Positions 52,701 through 63,249 of a stretch of DNA of 64,000 nt are shown here, one piece after another (within the stretch, counting starts at the first letter, position 1; each line of letters opens with the position of its first letter). A program made the position numbers and the translations under genes. The notes under the pieces are model-generated. The model searched no databases. It was not told the DNA's origin and saw only the letters and a program-made list of their open reading frames with translations. The DNA lies in the NCBI RefSeq assembly GCF_037975245.1, contig NC_092574.1, forward strand, positions 11,557,213-11,621,212, read 5' to 3'. Source of the DNA: Apostichopus japonicus (lineage: Eukaryota; Echinodermata; Holothuroidea; Aspidochirotida; Stichopodidae).

Positions 52701-54440
52701 GTGTCATAAGAGGGCGCAAAGGCGATAAATGTGTATCTTTTCTGGTAGCTCGCGATACGCTGATTACGAATCTGAAGTTTATTTTCGAATTGGGTACCAA
52801 AAAGAGGTACTTTTTCAACTTTTCAAGACAAAACACCTATTTTTGGCGCAAATAGAAATAATATAAACAAAAAGCCTTTCCCGGTCAGATAATTACACGA
52901 AGTTGGTGTATAACAAAGACAAGGGTGTCTTCTACTCCACGTCTAATTTTAATGTCGATGGGTGTTTCAGAGAGGACAAGAGAGGGGGCTGAAAAGAGGG
53001 GGTTTTCCAAATTGTGCACTTATAAAGAACAGTCACGTATTTCTATCTTGAACTTTGGGACCACGTATCTCCCGAACGGAAGCAGATATGGACCTGGGAG
53101 TTGCAGATTTGGGCTCCTGAGCATCGATTAACCCCTGTTACGTCATTTGGGCGAAATCGATTTGGGGTCAATTTTTGGCAATATTTATTTGCGCCAAAAA
53201 TAGGTGTTTTGTCTTGAAAAGTTAAAAAAGTACCTCTTTTTGGTACGCAATTCGAAAATAAACTTCAGATTCGTAATCAGCGTGTCGCGAACTACCAGAA
53301 AAGATACACATTTATCGCTTTTGTGACAACAAGTTTTTTCGCCTCAAAAAAAGTAAGAGCGAAAAACTTTTACGACGAACAAAGGATTAAAATCTTTTGT
53401 TGTCCCTAAAAGTTTTTCGCTTTTCTATTGTCCCTATGAAGTTGCAAACTGAGCGAAAAAAGTGTCATAAGAGGGCGCAAAGGCGATAAATGTGTATCTT
53501 TTCTGGTAGTTCGCGATACGCTGATTACGAATCTGAAGTTTATTTTCGAATTGGGTACCAAAAAGAGGTACTTTTTTAACTTTTCGAGACAAAACACCTA
53601 TTTTTGGCGCAAATAGAAAAAATATAAACAAAAAGCCTTTCCCGGTCAGATAATTACACGAAATTGGTGTATAACAAAGACAAGGGTGTCTTCTACTCCA
53701 CGTCTAATTTTAATGTCGGTGGGTGTTTCAGAGAGGACAAGAGAGGGGTCTGAAAAGAGGGGGTTTTCCAAATTGTGCACTTATAAAGAACAGTCACGTA
53801 TTTCTATCTTGAACTTTGGGACCACGTATCTCCCGAACGGAAGCAGATATGGACCTGGGAGTTGCAGATTTGTGCTCCTGAGCATCGATTAACCCCTGTT
53901 ACGTCATTTGGGCGAAATCGAGTTTGGGTCAATTTTGGCAAAAATTGCAAGGGATAGGTACCCTTACATTTTTTTTTTAAATCAGGTTTTTTGCCTCCCA
54001 CGCCCTCACACAACACCCAATTCGAAAATAAATTTCAGATTCGTAATCAGCGTGTCGCGAACTACCAGAAAAAATACACATTGATCGACTTTGCGACATC
54101 AAGTTTTTTCACCTCAAAATAAAGTAAGACCGAAAAACTTTTATGACGAACAAAGGCTTAAAATCTTTTGTTGTCACTAAAAGTTTTTCGTTTTTCTATT
54201 GTTCCTCTGAAGTTGCAAACTGAGCGAAAGAAGTGTCATAAGAGTGCGCTCGACGCATCTTGCCAGTGATACGTGATTGTAAAGCAGTCAAATCAAACCT
54301 TTGTTTGTCATCTTGAGTTTTATCTTGACATTTATGAATAAATGGGTCAGTTTTGGGAAAAACTGCAAGGGGTACGTAGCCATTACGGTTTTTATAGGCA
54401 AATAGGGGGGCAATTTTTATTTGCGCCAAAAATAGGAAAA
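46771..54440. repeat. Ten-copy ~761-bp satellite, each unit with a 430-bp foldback
   Basis: AAAAAGCCTTTCCCGGTC marks ten copies spaced 759-762 bp, near 46785, 47544, 48306, 49067, 49829, 50589, 51350, 52110, 52872 and 53631. Each unit has about 330 bp of unique sequence (with CGTATCTCCCGAACGGAAGC) and a 430-bp inverted repeat. In the second unit the arms are 47861-48000 and 48151-48290 (140 bp each, about 95% matched), bounded by TATTTGCGCCAAAAATAGG. The middle contains a second, smaller hairpin (AGCGAAAAACTTTTA against TAAAAGTTTTTCGC). The many 62-75 codon frames are repeated identically on both strands and are not genes. Confidence 0.97.
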
Positions 54441-54540
54441 AAAAACCTGCAAATCAGGTTTTTTTCCCCCACGCCCCCAACCAACTTAATTAGCAATAAA
54501 CAGACAAATATTGGCGGATGAACAAAACCACGTCCAAAAC

Positions 54541-54830
54541 CAGGCGCGTATCCAGGGGGGGGGGGCGTTGGGGGCGCGCGCCCCACGGGATAGAAAAAAG
54601 AGGAGAGAAAAAAAAGAGGAGAAAAAAGAGTGGAAAAAAGAGGAGGAGAGGAAGGAAGGGAAAAGAAAAAGAAGAAAGAGAGAAAAGGAGGGAGTAAAAG
54701 AAAAACGCCAAGACATCGGGAAGAGAACGAGGAACAGTGACATCATTATAGCGCTGATCCCTATTATAAACACAGCTGGGGTAGCCAGTGACGGATCGAG
54801 GATTTCGGAAGGGGCGTGTACCTCACCCTA
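54541..54830. mobile_element. Dispersed purine-rich element, copy 2
   Basis: Same order of parts as 20201-20480: CAGGCGCGTATCCAGGG, G/C block, about 130 bp of A/G, AGTGACATCATTATAG, CCAGTGACGGATCGAGGATT. It lies just beyond the end of the foldback satellite. Confidence 0.75.
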
Positions 54831-55019
54831 CCCCTTTGCACCGACAACTCCATTTTTGACGTTTCCATTTTTCCTCTCTCACTAATGTATCTATATATTA
54901 TATACTATATATGGTCTATCATAACGCGTGTGTGTGTATGGACGCCTTAAATTATTGTACAACTGTGCCATGAAACCAACTGTGGCTGGTCTCGAACTCG
55001 ACCGAGTCGTCGGGGAACA

Positions 55020-55285
55020 TGACGCATTTCGGGAAGGGGCGACCACCCCCCCCCCTTCGGGGGGTGGTCGCCCCTCCTTTTTTATGATATCGCTAGTAAT
55101 TTTAAAATAGAAAATGCTTAGATACAACTAACAAGGCATGGGAAGTGTCATTTCCAGCGATCTGGGAGGAATTTTCGGCCAAAATGTTTTGTACGCTTCG
55201 CGCCAACTCATGGTGGCACTACGCTTAGATAGTTTGTCTACAGACTTCGCCCCTCCCTTGGAAAATCCTCGCTACGCGCCTGTTC
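55020..55285. mobile_element. MITE-like repeat with strong GC hairpin
   Basis: Inverse-orientation copy of the 7331-7612 family: CATTTCCAGCGATCTGGGAG, GTACGCTTCGCGCCAACTCA, CTCGCTACGCGCCTG. At 55036-55074, GGGGCGACCACCCCCC and its exact complement flank a 7-base loop. Confidence 0.7.
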
Positions 55286-56040
55286 GAAGTTGTTAAGCAA
55301 ACAGCAGATATCATATCATATCAATGAGCATGAAAATGGCGTTCCAGGGTGAACAGCTTCAAAACTGTCTATGTGTGTAGTCAAAGGCGAGCGAGGGAGC
55401 CCAATTTGATTTGGGGGAAATATATAACCAATATTTTTCGCGCTTTGCTCGCGTTCAACATGTTAATGTCAATATCATATAAGCAAGCATCGGTTATTAC
55501 ATCGCATGCCATCGTGTACCGTACGGTCCCTGAAAGTTGCGCAGTACACCGCGGGATGCCCATCTAAACAACGAAATGTCTTATGTAGATGGAGAAAAAG
55601 CATCTTTTACATTAGTAATGGCTATAATTAGTCGGCAAAGCTTAGAACTTTATTATTTTAATTACCAAGGAGGTGATTTTTAATTAATTTCCTTTAGATG
55701 TAGCTATGTCTTGCAATTTATTTTTCTTTCAGTATAGGTGCCCGAAAAATTCTCAGAATATTGCCCTATTTTTTTGCAACATTATGGGTATGTTTTGAAG
55801 TGAGTTTATTCACGAGAAATATGAATTTTCAAATTCTGAACAAATAATGGGCTTAAAACCTTCAAAAGTGGACTGTCGGGTATTGTGGGCCGCGACGGAG
55901 AATCACCTACAAAAGCAATGATCCACAGGAGATTCGATGAGGTCGAACATGATGTGTGACTGGTGACAATCTTCAAAAAGGTTATGGATGGGGAAAAAAG
56001 CTATTGGGAAATACTTGGTTCTCAGGCAAAAGGTGTACAT
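55286..56040. other. Between two MITE-like copies, no gene seen
   Basis: No exon or element recognised; ordinary AT-rich sequence. Confidence 0.4.
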
Positions 56041-56215
56041 CTGGTTGATCATTTTCAAGCCCGAAAAGTGCCATTTCCGGTGATCTGGGGGGTATCAAAA
56101 CCAGCAATTTTCTAGTACGCTGCGCGCCAACCGATGGTGGCGCTCCGCTTAGATAGTAATTCGCGCCCCCCGGGTTAAAGAATCCTGGATACGCCCCTGT
56201 TCACAGGCTGATGAA
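56041..56215. mobile_element. MITE-like repeat, further copy
   Basis: Reads CCATTTCCGGTGATCTGGGG, GTACGCTGCGCGCCAACCGA, GGCGCTCCGCTTAGATAG and ATCCTGGATACGCCCCTG, the same family and orientation as 55135-55285. Confidence 0.7.
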
Positions 56216-58510
56216 TACTATTTCCCAATCAAAAAAGGTCATACGAGAAACGAACCTGGGCACGGAAAAATCAAGTCGAACGACTGATCCACTATCAACC
56301 CCACTATCAATCCACTATCAACCCCTTGCATCGAGACTGTAACAGTGTGATCATCGACAGGTGTGTATCACGGTTCCCCTACATGGGGAACATAACAGTA
56401 CGCTGTAATCCACTAGGGATCGACTTGTGACATCTTAATTGAAGGTAATTTACAGCCTTATAAGATATATTTGCCTGTGCTGCACGTTAAATAAATATAC
56501 CAACATTTTGTGTATTTCAGACATTTGTGAAAACTGTCCCTTTAATTTGAGCACAAACAACAACAGTTTTCATGCAATAAACAAGTGCATTCATATCAAG
56601 GGCAATATTTCTAAGACTCTACTTGATAAATTAGACACATTATGTGTATACGTAGGCAAATATATCACCTTAAGAGAATATCACCCACAAACGTTTGGGT
56701 AACGCTTTCACTAAGACTATGCAAATTTACAGTATCCTTAAGTAAAAGAAATGATACAAGACGGTAATAAAGGATAATTCCAGATTCACACAAATGGGTG
56801 TCAAGTTATTAAACCCATAATTAAAATACATTTTATTCTTAATTAACATTATGCAATTAGAAGTGCGTTCAACTGTTATTCTACGTACGACGGCTAGTAC
56901 GGTACTTTTACGTTCATGTCCTGTTATTTTACAGAACGGGGAATGAACGTTAACTGCGATGAATTATGCACATGATAAATAACGTTTCGCGTAGCACTTT
57001 TACACTGTGTAAACGGCGTGCCAAGTAGTCTTACGTGAACATTTTACCTTTTTTAACAATGCACACCTCTCTTTCGTAAAATATTTGATACTCCTTAACC
57101 CGTCCATAAAGGTTCAAAGTAAATCGGGGTGAATGGGAACCCCTCCCGCACCCTTTGAAATTCTGTGCACTGTCATTGTCTTGTTGAGTGTGGAATATGC
57201 TCCAGTGAACTCGAAATTCCGTATTCAGTGCGCAAGTCAATGGAGAAATTAATTGTGGAACGACCCAAAATTGTTTTTTTTAAACAAAGCATGTCACACT
57301 TTAGCCTTGGTAACCTATGAATGAACTTGGACAGTGACGATGCAGTACCAACAGATCAGGACAAGACTTGTCCTCACCAAATTTGGCTATATAGGCCCAA
57401 TGCTCTATTGACTTGAATCAAGTTTTGTTCCTATCTACTCATAACAGTCCCTTACCAATGTAGTTCATTCCCATATTCAATAAAGTTTCGCTCCATCAAG
57501 TTAAATATGGAAAGTCTTATCCGCTCGCCTCCCTTTCCCTTCCCCATCTTATTCCCCTTCTCCCTCCCCCCTGCTACCCCTCTCAAAAATGTGTGGAATC
57601 ATCAACAGTTTTGCATGCCATGAAAATGGGGTTTATTCAACTTTGAGCTACGAGGTACGGAAAAAGAGAAAGTAATAATTAGTTTAAAGTGATTGAAGAC
57701 ATCATTTATTAGACAACATGATGCAAGTTGAAAGGAAATGTCAAAACTCCTGTCAAAACACAAAATAATACTCTCATGAAATAGATTATGACTATGAAAC
57801 AGGTTTGTAGACATCATCCCAGGCAGCAGCAAACAGATTGTAGATATTTCATTGAGCAATTGTGAGATTAATGACTGCTGTAAAAACAGCTCTCAGAGGT
57901 ATTCAGTGAATGAGGTATTGTGTAAGCAAGGCTTTAGCCAACCAACAGCTAGACAGTGAGTGTTGGGACAGTAAACAAGGAATACTAACAACAAATTCAC
58001 CTTTTGCAATATTCAGACAGTCAAGCATTCTGCTTTTCTCCCTTATCGACCCTTCACACCCCATCCACCCTTCCCACCCAAGCCACCCTTCACACCCTCC
58101 TTCCTCATAAGCAAGTTTCTAAATAAACATCATGTTTGCATCACACATATTGACACATTTATAGGAAGACAGAAGAAAACTGTGTTGTTTGTTATTGGTT
58201 GTGATGAAAGTAAGATACAAACTGAATAACAGTTAGTTTACACGTATATAGATGCATGGGAAATGGATTCATCAACTTGAAAAGCTGCCACCAATTTTCA
58301 CACTCAGTGCAGTGAATCAAATCAAAACAAAAATCTTTGTCATCCATGTCCTAAACACAAATGCCAGCTACACACTCTAACTGTTTCTCCAATGCCAATG
58401 CCGCTGCAAAAGCCTTGGAGACTTCCTTTGCTTTAACTTACAGAGGTCAAAGTTCCACAAATCTTAGTATAACCCCAACCCCTCACCCTCCCCTTCAAAA
58501 TATGCTAAAT
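56216..58510. other. Intergenic, no gene seen
   Basis: AT-rich DNA with a short duplication near 56285-56330 (CCACTATCAACC) and C/T-rich text at 57520-57590. A frame at 56439-56702 follows a plausible acceptor (GTGTATTTCAG at 56511) but has no recognised signature. Confidence 0.4.
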
Positions 58511-59588
58511 CATCCCTTGCACACTACTGAGGACAAAGCTGTTCCTGTCATTCTCGCACACCACTGAGGGCAAAGCTGTTCCTGTCCTCCTTGCACACTA
58601 GTGATCACGAACCTGTTCCTGTCCTCCTTGCACACTACTGAGGACAAAGCAGTTCCTGTCCTCCTTGCACTAGTACCGAGCTGTTCCTGTCCTTCTTGCA
58701 CACTAGTGAGGACGAAGCTGTTCCTGTCCTCCTTGCACACTACTGAGGACAAAGCAGTTTCTGTCCTCCTTGCACACTACTGAGGGAAAGCTGTTCCTGT
58801 CCTCCTTGCACTAGTACAAAGCTGTTCCTGTCCTCCTTGCATACTAGTGAGGACAAAACTGCTCCTGTCCTCCTCGCACAATACTGAGGACAAAGCTGTT
58901 CCTGTCCTCATTGAACACTACTTAGGACAAAGCTGTTCCTGTCCTCCTAACAAACCAGTGAGGACAAAGCTGTGCCTGTCCTCCTCGCACACTACTGAGG
59001 ACAAAGCTGTTCCTGTCCTCCTTGAACACTACTAAGGACAAAGCTGTTCTTGTCCTCCTAACAAACTAGTGAGGACAAAGCTGTGCCTGTCCTCCTTGCA
59101 CACTACTGGGGGCAAAGCTGTTCCTGTCCTCCTTGCACTAGTACAAAGCTGTTCCTGTCCTCCTTGCATACTAGTGAGGACAAAACTGCTCCTGTCCTCC
59201 TCACACACTATGAGGACAAAGCTGTTCCGGTCCTCCTAACAAACTAGTGAGGATAAAGCTGTGCCTGTCCTCCTCGTACACTACTGAGGACAAAGCTGTT
59301 CCTGTCCTCCTTGAACACTACTAAGGACAAAGCTGTTCCTGTCCTTCTAACAAACTAGTGAGGACAAAGCTGTGCATGTCCTCCTTGCACACTACAGAGG
59401 ACAAAGCTGTTACTTTCCTCCTTGCACATTACTGAGGACAAAGCTTTTCCTGTCCTCCTTGCACACTACTGAGGACAAAGCTGTTCCTGTCCTCCTTGCA
59501 CACTACTGAGGACAAAGCTGTTACTTTCCTCCTTGCAAACTACTGAGAACAAGACTGTTCCTGTCCTCCTTGCACACTAGTGAGGAAA
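58511..59588. repeat. 37-bp minisatellite, about 28 copies
   Basis: The unit is GAGGACAAAGCTGTTCCTGT plus CCTCCTTGCACACTACT, with deletions in several copies. It ends about 40 bp before the GTF3A stop codon, so it lies in or just past the 3' UTR of that gene. Confidence 0.95.
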
Positions 59589-59625
59589 TCACCATTGTTA
59601 TATCTTGAGGATTGTTTCATCATCT

Positions 59626-60435
59626 TCATCTCCATCTTTTAACGTCGTCCACCTCTTCCCCTGGCTTTGACAGTTTGACGCATGCGGTCTCTGTCGAACC
59701 AGGTTCTTCGGTTACTCTAACAACTGTCACTCCAAAGTTCCAATCCGGTGATGATTGGTCCACGGAACTATTGCAAAGACTCTCATCTGAAGTGGTTACT
59801 TCCATCTGCATAAGTCCAGAATCAAAAGAACTGTCAACTTCCTTACGACCAGTTCCCTCGGAACGGTCACTTTCCCAGGGCACGATAACATTACAGTTGA
59901 TCTCGTCTCTTGCAGAAGCGTTTTGCTCCAAGAATTTCGAAGCTCTTTGACTAATGACATCCCAAACATGATTTGTATCTGCTTCCAGCTCTGTTACCAC
60001 TTTTATCACTTCTGTCTGCGTACTGCCAGAGGGTTGACAAATGTTTATATGATCTCTCATTTCAACTGCCATCCTTTCACTGTCTGGCGTTTTATCGGAA
60101 ACGGTACCTTTAGTTTGGTGTTTACTATCCCTTGTACAGCAACTAGTTATTTCGCAACTATCTCTTGAGTTTGAATTTGGAATCGAACTCTTATCTTCCA
60201 CTGAATCGCAGGAGTTATCCTTGGACGAAGAACTCTTTTCAAAACCAGAACTTTTCAAAGTCGTCTTTCCAGAATCATTCCCGAGTAAATTATCTAGTTC
60301 AGTGTTTGGTGTAGTATCGAGGACAGTTTCTTCAAGTACATTTGCGGAAGGTCCCAAATTCGCAGCAGGTCTTCGTCGTGTAGCTGCATCTGGAAACCCA
60401 CTTAGACGAGATGCAAGAGATCTTTTCCTCTTTGG
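59626..60435 (-). CDS. GTF3A: GTF3A last exon (basic segment and acidic tail)
   Basis: The acceptor TTCCTCTTTTAG opens with PKRKRSLASRLSGF. A 269-residue open frame follows, rich in Ser, Asp and Glu, with no further fingers, ending VDDVKRWR and TGA. The body of the tail (STQTEVIKVVTELEAD, EQNASARDEINCNV) has no family I know. Confidence 0.87.
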   Translation of the reverse strand, partial: PKRKRSLASRLSGFPDAATRRRPAANLGPSANVLEETVLDTTPNTELDNLLGNDSGKTTLKSSGFEKSSSSKDNSCDSVEDKSSIPNSNSRDSCEITSCCTRDSKHQTKGTVSDKTPDSERMAVEMRDHINICQPSGSTQTEVIKVVTELEADTNHVWDVISQRASKFLEQNASARDEINCNVIVPWESDRSEGTGRKEVDSSFDSGLMQMEVTTSDESLCNSSVDQSSPDWNFGVTVVRVTEEPGSTETACVKLSKPGEEVDDVKRWR

Positions 60436-63249
60436 CTAAAAGAGGAAAACAAGGAAGAAAAAAAGTATTAAAATAATTCCTGTAATCAAAATCATATTAA
60501 TATTTAAATATATTATACCTATCTTCATACTATCATATATTTCAAACCAACTTCTGAACCTAGAAAAACCCCATAAGGCATTGCATTTGTTTAACATCAG
60601 TTTCGTGGCAGGCAGGACACCAATTCCAGGTATGTTACACCCTCATTTAAATGCTGCCATTTGTCACTGAGCCAGTAAATCAAACACTATTGTTACACCT
60701 TTTTGCTAGTTTCTGCTTAGTTTTCACTTATGTGAGAAGTACATCATTTAGCATTAATGGTCTAGATAGGTTACCCACAGGCCCATGCAGCCACACTAAC
60801 TTTCAATCCAGGCTACAACAGACTGGCCAACAATCTTGTACTAACTTCACCCAGGTGTATAAATGGGGACTTGCGAGGTGACTTGTAAATATAGTTGCGT
60901 GCGCCGGTTTGTGGCTGTACCCTATTGGAAGTCACCCATGGGACACGTGGCTGTGGTGCACGATGTTGCCCCAGGAGAGATTGTTTGAACTGTGCACACT
61001 TTGGTGTGAAGATGTGACAAGTTACCAATGACCAGGGTAAAGTACAAGCGCATAGAGCTTTTGGATTATGCGCTATATAAATAACGGGGTAATAGTAATA
61101 ATAATATTTATATTAACAATATTTGGATTCCTATGGCCTTAGGCTTGAACGCCCAGCTACTAGCTAACTTTACACATTGCTCCATTTAGGTGTACAGTGC
61201 TATTATTTGTTCAGTCTAGCAATTTGCTACAAACCAATCTTTTCCTCTGGCCTTCGTAGAAACTTGATGAAGAACTTGTAACCTCTTTATCTATTTTGAA
61301 AATCTTTTTAAACAGATTAAATGACATGCTGGCAGTTTTACAGCAAACTTACTCCTGACTATAAATATACTTGTGTAAAAGTAAGGTGGCCTGACATTTC
61401 GATCCTAGCAGGATCTTCTTCAAAGGCTAAATGACAAGTAACAGTAACAGAAGGGACAAAAACATGCACAGAATACAGACAGGTTAATGAGCATGGTGAA
61501 CACAAAGAGATAGATGTAAGGGGATTAGTAGACGAAGTGTGAAGAAAGAAAGAAACCAGCAGGGGAAGAGGAGAGGTAGGAGATAAACAGTGGAGGGACA
61601 AAGAGAGGATTAAGGGAAGGGGGAATACAAAGACAGAAAGGTGTGGAGGAAAATGGGTTGGAAGAGAGCTCTCTTCCACAAGCTGTGTTCAACTTACATT
61701 GGACGGTGGCTTGCAGTACCCAGGTTCATGCACAACTTTGTGCTTCACTAGGGACACCTTGTTAGCAAAGGTCTTCACACATCCTTCATGAGAGCAAGCA
61801 AATGGACGGGCACCCTGATGGTAATTATTCACATGTTGTTGAAGATATGCAACCTAAATGAACAAAGAAAATGTCAAATTAATTTACACTAATTAATTAA
61901 ACTCCATACGAGCTCATTTTTTTGAATTCTTTTTTGAAAGTTTTCAAACAAACATTGCTTGATACTGTAGCACTTCTAGTTTAAGTCAAATGTCAGGTAT
62001 TTTTCTTTCAAAACAAATCCATTATTTTGCCTGATCAGGTGTCAACAACTGAATTACATTCAGCATGGTGTCTGCACAGTAAAGTGAAGATTCCTGCTGT
62101 TGAATGTAAGCTATTAATGTAGAAACATCCCTCTTTGACAATGGATGAACCAAATAGATTATTACTACAACACTAAACAGTTTGAAAGAAACAAACCCTT
62201 GTATATGACCTCTGGCGGTCCACATAGGGACACTCAAACACCTCCCTCTGCACTCTTTGACAATGAATGAACCAATAGATTATTACTACAACACTAAACA
62301 GTTTTGAAAGAAACAAACCCTTGTGTATGACCTCTGGCAGTCCCCATAGGGACACTCAAACACCTCCCTCTGCACTCTTTGACAATGAATGAACCAAATA
62401 GATTATTACTACAACACTAAACAGTTTTGAAAGAAACAAACCCTTGTGTATGACCTCTGGCAGTCCCCATAGGGACACTCAAACACCTCCCTCTGCACTC
62501 TTTGACAATGGATGAACCAAATAGATTATTACTACAACACTAAACAGTTTGAAAGAAACAAACCCTTGTATATGACCTCTGGCAGTCCCCATAGGGACAC
62601 TCAAACACCTCTCTCTGCACTATTGTAATGGATGAACCAAATAGATTATTACTACAACACTAAACATTTTGAAAGAAACAACCCCTTGTATATGACCTCT
62701 GGCGGTCCCCATAGGGACACTCAAACACCTCCCTCTGCACTCTTTGACAATGGATGAACCAAATAGATTATTACTACAACACTAAACAGTTTGAAAGGAA
62801 CAACCCCTTGTATATGACCTCTGGCAGTCCCCATAGGGACACTCAAACACCTCCCTCTGCACTATTGTAATGGATGAACCAAATAGATTATTACTACAAC
62901 ACTAAACATTTTGAAAGAAACAACCCCATGTATATGACCTCTAGCAGTCCCTATAAGGACACTCAAACACCTCTCTGTGCACTATTGTAATGGATGAACC
63001 AATACATTATTACTACAACACTAAACAGTTTGAAAGAAACAAACCCTTGTATATGACCTCTAGCAGTCCCCATAGGGACACTCAAACACCTCTCTCTGCA
63101 CTCTTTGACAATGGATGAACCAATAGATTATTACTACAACACTAAACAGTTTGAAAGAAACAAACCCTTGTATATGACCTCTGGCAGTCCCCATAAGGAC
63201 ACTCAAACACCTCCCTCTGCGTATTGTGAACTTTTGAATGACTCTTCAG
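59626..63249 (-). CDS. GTF3A: Transcription factor IIIA, last three exons
   Basis: TFIIIA is the nine-zinc-finger protein that binds the internal control region of 5S rRNA genes (and 5S rRNA) and recruits TFIIIC for pol III. Three phase-0 exons were joined: 63249-63166, 61853-61698 and 60435-59626. They give the end of one finger (LKSHSKVH), then FECPYGDCQRSYTR/VAYLQQ with HVNNYH (Cys-x4-Cys-x12-His-x4-His). The last finger is PFACSHEGCVKTFANKVSLV with HKVVH. The following KRKRSLASRLSGF is a hallmark of animal TFIIIA just after finger 9 and includes a basic nuclear signal. The C-terminal tail is 269 residues, Ser/Thr/Asp/Glu-rich, and longer than I expect in vertebrates. Earlier fingers lie beyond the right edge. 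Confidence 0.9.
60436..61697 (-). other. GTF3A: GTF3A last intron
   Basis: No exon found. It contains TATCTTCATACTATC-type AT-rich DNA and A/G-rich text at 61500-61670. Confidence 0.5.
61698..61853 (-). CDS. GTF3A: GTF3A exon (end of finger 8, finger 9)
   Basis: The acceptor TTCATTTAG and donor AAT|GTAAGT are both phase 0. It encodes VAYLQQHVNNYHQGARPFAC, then the finger-9 Cys and His pairs, and EPGYCKPPSN. Confidence 0.87.
62130..63230 (-). repeat. ~121-bp tandem array built from a GTF3A exon end and intron
   Basis: Nine units carry GTGTTTGAGTGTCCCTATGG (minus strand), the following finger codons, the splice donor and about 70 bp of intron. Unit positions by the GACCTCTGG word are near 62210, 62331, 62453, 62574, 62694, 62816, 62937, 63056 and 63176. 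The rightmost is the real exon end. In the others the second finger Cys is Arg twice (62.2 and 62.7 kb), and two (62.94 and 63.06 kb) have TAG stops. Confidence 0.93.
63166..63249 (-). CDS. GTF3A: GTF3A exon (end of finger 7, start of finger 8)
   Basis: The acceptor TTTTTACTTCTCAG is followed in phase 0 by LKSHSKVHNTQREVFECPYG, then DCQRSYTR. The donor is AGG|GTTTGT, which lacks the usual purine at +3. Its 3' part is copied eight more times downstream in the intron. Confidence 0.82.

Noticed and set aside
47320-53892. Family of 62-75 residue conserved proteins
   Set aside because: The frames recur because the DNA is a satellite; they overlap on both strands, follow the hairpin symmetry and have no start or domain evidence.
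56439-56702. Possible exon after GTGTATTTCAG
   Set aside because: The text has several Cys but no recognisable family, and no partner exon was found.
58510-59035. Repetitive frames such as VLLALVPSCSCPSC
   Set aside because: Translation of the 37-bp minisatellite.
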